Shown here: positions 30,329-37,242 of the stretch, one piece after another
Position numbering within the stretch: position 1 is the first letter of the stretch
Layout: each line of letters opens with the position of its first letter
Origin: Intestinibacillus sp964580155
GTDB taxonomy: Bacteria > Bacillota > Clostridia > Oscillospirales > Butyricicoccaceae
Direction of reading: 5' to 3'
NCBI GenBank assembly: GCA_964580155.1
Contig: CAZOJP010000017.1
Span: forward strand, 1 to 37,242
DNA length: 37,242 bases
Notes under the pieces: generated by a model
Told to the model about the DNA's origin: nothing
Database searches by the model: none
Seen by the model: the letters and a program-made list of their open reading frames with translations, nothing else
Position numbers and translations under genes: made by a program

Positions 30329-32563
30329 ATGAAATTACTGCATATGATGGGCGGCGGCGATGTCGGCGGAGCCAAGACCCATATCATGTCGATTATTCTC
30401 GCGCTGCGTGCGCGCGGGCACGAGGTGCATCTGGTCTCGTTCCGCGACGGGCCGTTTCCGCAGGAGGCAGCGGCGCGCGGCATACCGGTTTCGGTCATTG
30501 AGCACGTCAGCCCGTTCAAGTGCCGCCGCGAGCTGCTGCGCGTCGTGGATGCCTTTGCACCGGATGTGATCCACTGTCACGGCGCAAAGGCCAACCTCAT
30601 GGGCGCGATGACGCGCGGCGCGCGCCATATTCCGGTGATGACGACTGTGCACTCGGATTACCGCCTGGACTATCTCGGCTCACCGCTTAAGCAGGCGACA
30701 CGCGGCACGATCAATGCGATTGCGCTGCGCTTTCTTGATTTTTACCAGCCGGTGGCCGATCGCATGGCGCGCACACTCATCACACGCGGATTTGACCCCG
30801 AACGCATGGTTACGATCTATAACGGCATGGACTTCGGCGGCTCAATTGAGGGCATGGACCGCGCGGCATACATCAAAGAAAAGTGGGATGTGGATGTCGC
30901 GCTCGACGATGTGCTGTGCGGCATCGCCGCGCGCCTGACCGCGGTCAAGGACATTGCAACGACCGTGCGCGCCTTCGCAAAAGCGCTGCGGGATGCGCCG
31001 CAGCTTCGCCTGTTCATCGCGGGCGAGGGCGAGGACGAGGACATGCTGCGCAAGCTCGCAAAGAGCCTCGGCGCGGCGGAGCGCATCACGTTTTGCGGCT
31101 GGGTGACCGAGGTGCCGCAGTTTTTTGCGTGTATGGACGTAAATCTGCTGTCCTCACTGTCCGAAACCTTCCCGTATTCCATTCTGGAGGGCGTGCGCGA
31201 GCACTGCGCGACTGTGTGCTCGGATGTCGGCGGCATGCCCGATCTCATCACCTCGGGGGAGAATGGCTATATCTTCCAGCCGGGGGATGACGGCATGCTC
31301 GCCAAGCACCTCGCGCGCCTTGCAAACGATGCGTCCCTGCGCACGCGGTTTGCAGATGCGCTGTATGAAAAAGCGTCACGGGATTTCTCTCTGCGCAGCA
31401 TGTGCGATATGCAGGTTGCAAACTACGAGCGCGTGCTCACGCTGTTTGCGCGCCCCAAGAAACAGCGCGCGGGCATTGTCATCTGCGGCGCATACGGCAA
31501 GGGCAACGCGGGGGACGACGCAATTCTCAAGGCGATTGTGCAGGAGATGCGCGCGCTCGATCCAACCCGTCCGCTCTGGGTCATGTCGCGCCGCCCCAAG
31601 GAAACGCGCCTGGTGTACCGCACAAATGCGATGTACACCTTCAATATGCCCATGGTGCTGCACCGCTTCCGGCGCTCTGCGCTGTATATTAACGGCGGCG
31701 GCAGCCTGATGCAGGATGTCACCTCCACGCGCTCACTGCACTACTATCTCTATACGCTGCGCGCCGCCAAGCGCATGGGCTGCCGCGTGATGATGTACGG
31801 CTGCGGCATCGGGCCGATTAACCGCCCGAAAAACCGCGCTGCTGCGGCCGCCTCAATCAACCGTGCGGTCGACCTGATCACGCTGCGCGACGACCTGTCG
31901 CGCGGAGAGCTGACACGCATGGGCATCACAAAGCCCGATGTCCGCCTGTCCGCCGATCCGACCATCATTCTTCAGCCTGCCGCGCGCGAAAGCGTCGATT
32001 TGACGTTCGAGTCGCTCGGCATTGCGCCGCAGGGCAGATACATCGGCTTTGGCCTGCGCAACTGGAAGGGGCTGGACGAGGTGCTGCAGGAGATCGCGCG
32101 CGCGGCGGATTATGCATACGAAAAGCACGGACTGGTTCCGGTGTTCGTGCCCATCGAATATCCGAACGATCTCTATCCCGCGCAGCGCGTCGCGGAAAGG
32201 CTGCACTGTCCGTATCACACCATCGGCGCGCGGCAGCCGATCGAAACCACCATCGGAATTCTGGCCCGCATGGAAGCCGTCGTGGGCATCCGGCTGCATT
32301 CGCTTATGTTCGCCGCAGGGCACGGTGTGCCGGTGATCGGCATGAGCTACGACATCAAGGTGGACGGCTTCCTCAAGTATATCGGCAGCCGCACCTGCAT
32401 CCAGCTCGGTGAGGTCAAGGCGGATGCACTCATTCCGCTCATCGACGAATGCGTTTCGGGCGCGCTGGATCCCGAGGTCAAGCGCATGGCGGAGCTGCTG
32501 CGCGAGCGGGAGCATGAAAACACCGCGGGCGCGCGCCGCTTGCTCGAGCTGGGCACGACCTGA
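30329..32563 (+). CDS. Fusion: GT4 glycosyltransferase and CsaB-like polysaccharide pyruvyl transferase
   Basis: 744 residues, two enzymes in one chain. Residues 1-~370 form a GT-B fold family-4 glycosyltransferase: MGGGDVGGAKTHI donor loop, DVIHCHGAKAN, IYNGMD, IAARLTAVKD, and SLSETFPYSILEG with the nucleotide-sugar-binding Glu. Residues ~378-744 are a polysaccharide pyruvyl transferase like CsaB: GAYGKGNAGDDAI, YINGGGSLMQDVTS, YGCGIGPI, LRDDLSRGEL and VGIRLHSLMFAAGHGVPVIG with the conserved Arg-x-His and KVDGFL. CsaB ketalises a wall-polysaccharide sugar with pyruvate, the ligand of SLH domains. A fused protein could add and then pyruvylate the same residue. ATG 30329 has AGGGAGGA upstream; the earlier frame start lies before this SD and is less likely. 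Confidence 0.9.
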   Translation: MKLLHMMGGGDVGGAKTHIMSIILALRARGHEVHLVSFRDGPFPQEAAARGIPVSVIEHVSPFKCRRELLRVVDAFAPDVIHCHGAKANLMGAMTRGARHIPVMTTVHSDYRLDYLGSPLKQATRGTINAIALRFLDFYQPVADRMARTLITRGFDPERMVTIYNGMDFGGSIEGMDRAAYIKEKWDVDVALDDVLCGIAARLTAVKDIATTVRAFAKALRDAPQLRLFIAGEGEDEDMLRKLAKSLGAAERITFCGWVTEVPQFFACMDVNLLSSLSETFPYSILEGVREHCATVCSDVGGMPDLITSGENGYIFQPGDDGMLAKHLARLANDASLRTRFADALYEKASRDFSLRSMCDMQVANYERVLTLFARPKKQRAGIVICGAYGKGNAGDDAILKAIVQEMRALDPTRPLWVMSRRPKETRLVYRTNAMYTFNMPMVLHRFRRSALYINGGGSLMQDVTSTRSLHYYLYTLRAAKRMGCRVMMYGCGIGPINRPKNRAAAAASINRAVDLITLRDDLSRGELTRMGITKPDVRLSADPTIILQPAARESVDLTFESLGIAPQGRYIGFGLRNWKGLDEVLQEIARAADYAYEKHGLVPVFVPIEYPNDLYPAQRVAERLHCPYHTIGARQPIETTIGILARMEAVVGIRLHSLMFAAGHGVPVIGMSYDIKVDGFLKYIGSRTCIQLGEVKADALIPLIDECVSGALDPEVKRMAELLREREHENTAGARRLLELGTT

Positions 32564-32594
32564 CGCAAATTATAATTAGGGGAACGAAGAAGCC

Positions 32595-33767
32595 ATGAAA
32601 AACCACATTGTATGTCTTTCCACCACGAATTATCATCCGCTGCCCACACGCAAGCAGAATGTGATGAGCCGGCTGCGCAATGCGGAAATCCTGTATTTTG
32701 ATCCGCCGGTGTCGCTTATCGCGCCGCTCAAGGACGAAAAGTGCCGCGAGCGGCTGTCCATGTACAAGTGCGCGGGAGAAAAGCCGCAGGACAATATCAC
32801 GGTCTATGCCCTGCCGCCCGTGCTGCCGTTTTTCAATAAATTTCGCTGGATTAACCGTTTAAACCAAAAACGGCAGGCGCGTTTTGTGCGCGAAAAAATG
32901 CAGGCGCACGGCTTCGGAAAAGAGACCGTGCTGTGGTGCTACTCGCCGTCCTCGGCGGATATCGTGCCCCATGTGCCGCATGCCAAGCTGGTTTATGATT
33001 GCGTAGATCGCCACTCGGCGTATCAGGGCCACATCACGCCCGCGGTCGTGGACGGTATGGAGCGCGACCTCGCGACGGGTGCGGATCAGGTGTTTTCAAC
33101 CGCGGTCGGGCTGGATGAAACGCTCAAGAAGTATAATCCATCCGCGCAGATGATCCCGAACGGCGCAGCGTATGAGATTTTTTCGCGCGTGCAAACCGAA
33201 AAGGACACGCTAATCTGTCCGGACAAGCTGAAGGGAGCACCCCGTCCCATTTACGGTTTTGTCGGCATGCTGCAGGAATGCATCGACTATGACGCGCTCG
33301 AAGCGCTCGCAAAGGAACAGCCGGACGCGACGATTTTCTGCATCGGACGCACGCTGCCCGGCGTCAGTCTGGAGCGCTTCAAGCCGTATCCGAACGTCAT
33401 TTTCAACGGCTTGGTGCCGCAGACCGAGCTGCCTGCGTATATCGCGCAGTTCGATGTGTGTCTGAACGTGTTCCGCGCGGGCGCGCTGTCCAAGGACGTG
33501 TCACCGCTTAAGTTTTATGAGTATCTCGCAACCGGAAAACCCATTGTCTCCACGCGCGAGCCGCTGCAAGTCGAGGATTTCCGCGACGTTGTATACATCG
33601 CGCAGGATAAGGCGGCGTTTCTTCTGCTGTGCAATGTCGCCGCGCAGGAGAACGATCCGGACAAGGTCGCGCGGCGGCTGGCTTACGGCGCGCAGTGCTC
33701 GTGGAGTGAGCGCGTGCACCAGATGGAGGACACCTTGTACCGCACACAGATCTTACACGCGGAATGA
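32595..33767 (+). CDS. Glycosyltransferase (GT-B, family 1/4-like)
   Basis: A 390-residue cytoplasmic glycosyltransferase in the same operon as the GT4-CsaB fusion (31-nt gap). The C-terminal donor-binding half shows IYGFVGMLQE, IFCIGRTLPGV, NVIFNGLVPQTELPAYIAQF and DVSPLKFYEYLATGKPIVST, the pattern of TuaH-like and related wall-glycan transferases. The N-terminal half holds LVYDCVDRHSAYQGH, also common in this group. The SD (GGGGAAC) is rather distant from the ATG. It probably adds a sugar to the secondary wall polysaccharide or S-layer anchor glycan (inference from neighbours). No terminator is visible immediately after it. Confidence 0.88.
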   Translation: MKNHIVCLSTTNYHPLPTRKQNVMSRLRNAEILYFDPPVSLIAPLKDEKCRERLSMYKCAGEKPQDNITVYALPPVLPFFNKFRWINRLNQKRQARFVREKMQAHGFGKETVLWCYSPSSADIVPHVPHAKLVYDCVDRHSAYQGHITPAVVDGMERDLATGADQVFSTAVGLDETLKKYNPSAQMIPNGAAYEIFSRVQTEKDTLICPDKLKGAPRPIYGFVGMLQECIDYDALEALAKEQPDATIFCIGRTLPGVSLERFKPYPNVIFNGLVPQTELPAYIAQFDVCLNVFRAGALSKDVSPLKFYEYLATGKPIVSTREPLQVEDFRDVVYIAQDKAAFLLLCNVAAQENDPDKVARRLAYGAQCSWSERVHQMEDTLYRTQILHAE

Positions 33768-33850
33768 GAACGAAAAGTCGACAAAAAGACGCGCAACAAG
33801 CGTGAGAATTCCACACAATCCACAATCTTTTGAAAAGCGCTCGGAAATGC

Positions 33851-33879
33851 TTGCAAGCGCGTCCAAGGTCATATAAAAT
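33851..33879 (+). promoter_or_regulatory. Promoter of the purE leader/operon
   Basis: TTGCAA, 17-nt spacer, TAAAAT. Transcription from here would produce a leader of about 210 nt before purE. Confidence 0.6.
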
Positions 33880-33930
33880 AATAATGTATTCCCGATGGAA
33901 GGCAAAAAGCTTACGGAAAGGAGTGGCAGC

Positions 33931-34029
33931 ATGGCACAGGCGGTCTTTTTAACAACAATGAACGCAGGGCACTCTTGCAGCCATTCGCGCATCCGTAAGC
34001 GTTCTGCATCCCAGGGTACCAGTGTATAA
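33931..34029 (+). CDS. Putative 32-residue leader peptide upstream of purE
   Basis: A short ORF with a strong SD (AAAGGAG, 33917-33923) at an ideal 7-nt spacing to ATG 33931 and a TAA at 34027. The peptide starts MAQAVFLTTMNAGHSC and continues with a basic Ser/Arg/His-rich tail; I know no homologue. The SD abuts the 5' arm of a 9-bp long-range hairpin (GCTTACGGA 33909-33917 with TCCGTAAGC 33992-34000), so translation and RNA folding would compete. The stop codon falls immediately before an intrinsic terminator. It may be a true regulatory leader peptide or a chance ORF inside a structured regulatory RNA. Confidence 0.5.
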   Translation: MAQAVFLTTMNAGHSCSHSRIRKRSASQGTSV

Positions 34030-34034
34030 AAAAT

Positions 34035-34073
34035 AAGCAGGATGGTTATGCAGCCACCTGCTTTTTGTTTTTT
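34035..34073 (+). terminator. Intrinsic terminator/attenuator in the purE leader
   Basis: The stem AAGCAGG-(A)-TGG (34035-34045) pairs with CCACCTGCTT (34054-34063), followed by T5, G, T6. It lies after the promoter and before purE, so it must be controlled or leaky. CTGCAT (34004-34009) is complementary to ATGCAG (34048-34053) in the loop and 3' arm, a possible antiterminator pairing. Confidence 0.75.
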
Positions 34074-34098
34074 ACTTGCGGCAAACAGGAGGAAACCT

Positions 34099-34590
34099 AT
34101 GAAAAAAGTATGTATCGTAATGGGTTCGGACAGCGATCTCGGCGTTATGGAAGCGTGCGCGAAGCGGCTGGGCAGCTTTGATATTCCGTACGAGGTGCGC
34201 GTGATTTCGGCGCACCGCACCCCCGCAGCGGCGGAGCAGCTCGCGCAAAATGCAGCGGCGGACGGCTTCGGTGTCATCATCGCGGCGGCGGGCAAGGCAG
34301 CGCACCTCGGCGGTGTGCTGGCGGCTTACACAACGCTGCCTGTTATCGGCGTGCCGATTAAGACCAGCATGATGGGCGGACTTGATAGCCTGCTTTCCAT
34401 GGTGCAAATGCCCAAGGGCATTCCGGTCGCGTGTGTCGCGGTCGACGGCGCGGACAACGCCGCCATCCTCGCCGCGCAGATTCTCGCCGTCGGCGACGCG
34501 GCGCTCTCGGGCAAGCTCGCGCAGTTTAAGGCGGACATGGCGGCAGAGGTCGCGCAAAAGGACGAAACGGTGCGCGCACAGTTTGCGTGA
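34099..34590 (+). CDS. purE: N5-carboxyaminoimidazole ribonucleotide mutase (PurE class I)
   Basis: Converts N5-CAIR to CAIR in purine synthesis. 163 residues, typical of class I PurE. Signatures are VCIVMGSDSDLGVMEA at the N-terminus (phosphate-binding), VRVISAHRTP containing the catalytic His, and AAAGKAAHLGGVLAA. ATG 34099 has AGGAGG 6 nt upstream; the longer open frame begins inside the terminator and is rejected. First gene of purE-purC-purF-purM, all on the plus strand. Expression is probably controlled through the leader just upstream; no purine (guanine) riboswitch core is visible there. Confidence 0.97.
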   Translation: MKKVCIVMGSDSDLGVMEACAKRLGSFDIPYEVRVISAHRTPAAAEQLAQNAAADGFGVIIAAAGKAAHLGGVLAAYTTLPVIGVPIKTSMMGGLDSLLSMVQMPKGIPVACVAVDGADNAAILAAQILAVGDAALSGKLAQFKADMAAEVAQKDETVRAQFA

Positions 34591-34657
34591 GCCGATCCGA
34601 TAGCCCCTAAAATCATCAAAAAGAATCAACCGACAATGTGAAAAACGGAGGAATAGC

Positions 34658-35371
34658 ATGATGGAGAAACAAGAGCAGCTGTACGAAGGCAAGGCAAAAA
34701 AGGTTTTTGCAACGAGCGATCCCGCTCTCGTCATCGTGGATTATAAGGACGATGCAACCGCTTTCAACGGCCTGAAAAAGGGTCAGATTGCAGGCAAGGG
34801 TGTTATTAACAACGTGATGAGCAACCACATGTTCCAAATTCTTGAGCAGCAGGGCGTGGCGACGCACTTTGTAGAGCAGCTTTCCGAGCGCGAAACCGTG
34901 GTCAAGAAGGTGGACATCGTGCCGCTGGAAGTCATCATCCGCAACATTTCCGCAGGCTCCTTCGCCAAGCGCTACGGCGTGGAAGAGGGCATCGTGTTTG
35001 ACGCGCCGACCATCGAGTTTTCCTACAAGAACGACGATCTCGGCGATCCGCTGATGAACGATTACCATGCGCTCGCGCTCAAGCTCGCGACTGTGGAGGA
35101 AATCGAGTGCATCAAGGCCATGGCATTTAAGGTCAATGAGGTGATGAAGCAGTATTTCGATTCGCTGAACGTCATCCTCGTCGACTTCAAGCTCGAGTTC
35201 GGCAAGACCGCGGACGGCACAATCGTGCTTGCGGACGAGATTTCGCCCGATACCTGCCGCCTGTGGGACAAGACCACCAAGGAAAAGCTGGACAAGGATC
35301 GTTTCCGCCGCGATATGGGCGGTGTTGAGGACGCATACAACGAGATCATGCGCCGCATCGCAGGCAAGTGA
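34658..35371 (+). CDS. purC: Phosphoribosylaminoimidazole-succinocarboxamide synthase (PurC)
   Basis: Ligates aspartate to CAIR with ATP to form SAICAR. 237 residues, the normal bacterial length. Visible signatures: QLYEGKAKKVFATSD at the N-terminus, VDIVPLEVIIRNISAGSFAK (family signature), VDFKLEFGK and LADEISPDTCRLWD (second signature). A two-Met start at 34658 follows ACGGAGGA. The 67-nt gap after purE shows no hairpin of note. Confidence 0.97.
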   Translation: MMEKQEQLYEGKAKKVFATSDPALVIVDYKDDATAFNGLKKGQIAGKGVINNVMSNHMFQILEQQGVATHFVEQLSERETVVKKVDIVPLEVIIRNISAGSFAKRYGVEEGIVFDAPTIEFSYKNDDLGDPLMNDYHALALKLATVEEIECIKAMAFKVNEVMKQYFDSLNVILVDFKLEFGKTADGTIVLADEISPDTCRLWDKTTKEKLDKDRFRRDMGGVEDAYNEIMRRIAGK

Positions 35372-35449
35372 GAAACAGCACACCAAGTTGCGGTTGCGCC
35401 CGGGGGGCAGCCTCCCGTTCACCTTTGAATTTCTGAAATAGAGGTAGCA

Positions 35450-36913
35450 ATGAAATATCGAATGAACAAACTGCCGCGCACGCCCTTCGATGGCGACGCG
35501 GTGCATGAGGAGTGCGGCGTGTTTGGCGTCTCGCTGCCCGAAAACGCCGAGCTGAGCGCGGCGCACGAGGCGTATATCGCACTGTTTGCCCTGCAGCATC
35601 GCGGGCAGGAGGCGGCAGGCATCGCGGTGAACCACCGCGGTGTAATCCGCTGCCATAAGGACGTCGGACTGGTCAATGACGTGTTCGATCAGGAGATTCT
35701 TGACGGTATGCCGGGCGAAATGGCAATCGGCCACGTCCGTTATTCCACAACCGGCAAGCAGAGCCGCGAAAATGCCCAGCCCGTGTGCATCACACATGTC
35801 AAGGGCAATATGGCGGTGGCGCACAACGGCAATCTGGTCAACGCAGGTGAGCTGCGGCACGAGATCGAGATGAACGGCGGAATTTTTCGCTCGTCAAACG
35901 ACACCGAGGTGCTTGTCTACACGATCGTGCGCGAGCGCCTCAAGTGCGGCTCCATTGAAGAGGCGATTGTGAACACGATGCAGATTGTCGAAGGCGCGTA
36001 TTCTCTGGTTATCATGTCGCCTCGCAAGCTCATTGCCGCGCGCGATCCGCACGGCTTCCGTCCGCTGTGCATCGGCAGGATGGAAAACGGCGGCTGGGTG
36101 TTCGCTTCCGAAACCTGCGCGCTTGACGCGCTCGGCGCGAGCTTCGTGCGCGATGTCGAGCCGGGCGAGGTGTGCATCGTCAAGGACGGCGAGCTAAGCT
36201 CGATGCACTGCGGCATCCAGTGTCCGACCTCAGCGTGCGTGTTTGAGTACATCTATTTTGCGCGTCCGGACTCGGTCATTGACGGCGCGAGCGTGGAGCT
36301 TGCGCGCCAGGAAGCGGGCAAGTATCTGTCCATTGAGCATCCGGTCGGCGCGGATCTGGTCATCGGTGTGCCGGATTCCGGCATCCCTGCCGCAATCGGC
36401 TATGCCAAGTGTTCGGGCATTCCCTACGGCGTGGGGCTCATCAAAAACCGATACATCGGACGCACCTTCATCCAGCCCGGACAGGAAAAGCGTGAGCGGT
36501 CGGTGCGCCTGAAGCTCAACGCACTGCGCGAGGCGGTCGCGGGCAAGCGCATCATCATGGTGGACGATTCCATCGTGCGCGGCACAACCTGCGCGCGTCT
36601 GGTCAAGCTCATCCGCGATGCAGGTGCGGAGGAAGTGCATATGCGCATTTCCGCGCCGCCGTTTCGTCATCCGTGCTTCTTCGGCACGGATATTCCCGAG
36701 CGTTCCCAGTTGCTTGCGCACAACCGCACGGTAGAGGAAATGCGCGAGATCATCGGTGTGGACTCTCTGGGCTTCCTGTCGCTCGAAGCGACCCACAAAA
36801 TAGCGCTCGGTTGCAAGCTGGGCTTCTGTGATGCCTGCTTCTCGGGCAATTATTCCATCGAGGTGCCTTGTCAGGCAGAAAAAAAACTATTTGAAAGTGA
36901 GATCGAATCATGA
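35450..36913 (+). CDS. purF: Amidophosphoribosyltransferase (PurF), Fe-S type
   Basis: Committing enzyme of purine synthesis: transfers the glutamine amide nitrogen to PRPP. 487 residues with a short propeptide; Cys22 (EECGVFG) should become the catalytic N-terminal nucleophile after processing. The glutaminase half has QHRGQEAAGIAV and GHVRYSTTGKQS; the transferase half has the PRPP loop MVDDSIVRGTT. Spaced cysteines, including LGCKLGFCDACFSGNY at the C-terminus, indicate the [4Fe-4S]-containing Bacillus-type enzyme. The SD is GAGGT. The 78 bp before it contain a GC-rich hairpin (35401-35407 with 35411-35417) without a T-run, possibly an mRNA stability or processing element. Confidence 0.97.
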   Translation: MKYRMNKLPRTPFDGDAVHEECGVFGVSLPENAELSAAHEAYIALFALQHRGQEAAGIAVNHRGVIRCHKDVGLVNDVFDQEILDGMPGEMAIGHVRYSTTGKQSRENAQPVCITHVKGNMAVAHNGNLVNAGELRHEIEMNGGIFRSSNDTEVLVYTIVRERLKCGSIEEAIVNTMQIVEGAYSLVIMSPRKLIAARDPHGFRPLCIGRMENGGWVFASETCALDALGASFVRDVEPGEVCIVKDGELSSMHCGIQCPTSACVFEYIYFARPDSVIDGASVELARQEAGKYLSIEHPVGADLVIGVPDSGIPAAIGYAKCSGIPYGVGLIKNRYIGRTFIQPGQEKRERSVRLKLNALREAVAGKRIIMVDDSIVRGTTCARLVKLIRDAGAEEVHMRISAPPFRHPCFFGTDIPERSQLLAHNRTVEEMREIIGVDSLGFLSLEATHKIALGCKLGFCDACFSGNYSIEVPCQAEKKLFESEIES

Positions 36914-37242
36914 GTGAGAGCCGTTCAGAAAGCTACAAGGCAGCAGGCGTAGACGTTACCGCGGGATATGAGGCTGTCAAGCTGATGAAGCCCGCCGTCG
37001 AAAGCACGTTCACCAAAGGCGTGATCGGCTCCCTCGGCGGCTTCGGCGGACTGTTCCGCCCCGAATTTGCAGGTATGGCAGATCCCATTCTCGTGTCCGG
37101 CACCGACGGTGTGGGCACCAAGCTCAAAATTGCATTCCTGATGGACAAGCATGACACGGTCGGCATCGACTGCGTTGCTATGTGCGTCAATGACATCGCG
37201 TGCTGCGGCGCGCAGCCGATGTTCTTCCTCGACTATATCGCG
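36910..37242 (+). CDS. purM: Phosphoribosylformylglycinamidine cyclo-ligase (PurM), 3' truncated
   Basis: AIR synthetase, which closes the imidazole ring. The first 111 codons are present and run off the right edge. The ATG overlaps the purF stop (ATGA at 36910-36913), indicating coupled translation. Identifying segments: SYKAAGVDVTAGYEAV at the start, IGSLGGFGGLFR, LVSGTDGVGTKLKIA and VNDIACCGAQPMFFLDYI, the core ATP/FGAM-binding region of the PurM family. Confidence 0.97.
   Translation, partial: MSESRSESYKAAGVDVTAGYEAVKLMKPAVESTFTKGVIGSLGGFGGLFRPEFAGMADPILVSGTDGVGTKLKIAFLMDKHDTVGIDCVAMCVNDIACCGAQPMFFLDYIA

Noticed and set aside
33768..34098. Guanine, PRPP/ykkC or tetrahydrofolate riboswitch upstream of purE
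   Set aside because: None of the conserved core sequences of these classes that I know is visible; only a generic leader ORF and terminator are supported.

Overview
The window is a draft-assembly scaffold (one run of ten Ns at 22291-22300) from a motile, endospore-forming, GC-rich member of the Clostridia, probably Oscillospirales (Butyricicoccus/Agathobaculum-like). The basis is flagellar genes with the FliW/CsrA pair, a sporulation sigma factor (SigG), an archaeal-type aspartyl-tRNA synthetase of the kind clostridia use, and generally clostridial gene families. No genus can be named from sequence alone. Genes are tightly packed on both strands, and most convergent pairs are separated by one strong bidirectional hairpin terminator.

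Layout. 1-3190: end of a flagellar operon (flgK partial, flgL, fliW, csrA). 3240-8820: a proline-rich protein with a degenerate SLH-like C-terminus, a chemoreceptor with a clear sigma-28 promoter, and two HD-GYP proteins (cyclic-di-GMP turnover). 8930-10869: a self-contained YtrA-type GntR regulator/ABC exporter operon behind a near-consensus promoter that overlaps an inverted repeat. 10965-16049: a 5-oxoproline/D-glutamate metabolism island (ycsG-like transporter, pxpA, pxpB, pxpC on the minus strand; ycsI-like DUF1445 gene divergent), the gene set of the Bacillus ycs-kip locus. 16112-20120: a BrkB/YihY membrane protein, a SLOG (DUF1273) protein, branched-chain aminotransferase, and a secreted pseudo-deacetylase. 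20159-21004: sigG with a recognisable sigma-F promoter. 21304-24270: an ABC importer of the ABC_sub_bind family (ATPase, permease, lipoprotein). Its permease is broken by the N-gap and by a 106-bp piece of an unrelated cation-diffusion-facilitator gene. 24428-26985: hemolysin-III family protein, a small HPr-like protein without the active-site histidine, and aspS. 27074-33767: a cell-envelope glycan locus with a flippase, an anchored protein of unknown function, a glycosyltransferase fused to a CsaB-like pyruvyl transferase, and a second glycosyltransferase. 33851-37242: a purine operon (purE, purC, purF, purM partial) preceded by an unexplained leader holding a 32-codon ORF, a long-range hairpin and an intrinsic terminator.

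Links. CsaB-type pyruvylation creates the wall-polymer ligand for SLH domains, and an SLH-like protein is encoded at 3240-4619. FliW, CsrA, the chemoreceptor and the HD-GYP proteins form a motility/second-messenger neighbourhood. The most interesting undescribed element is the purE leader. The most important correction is the chimeric join in the ABC permease. I saw no CRISPR array, rRNA, tRNA, insertion sequence or prophage.
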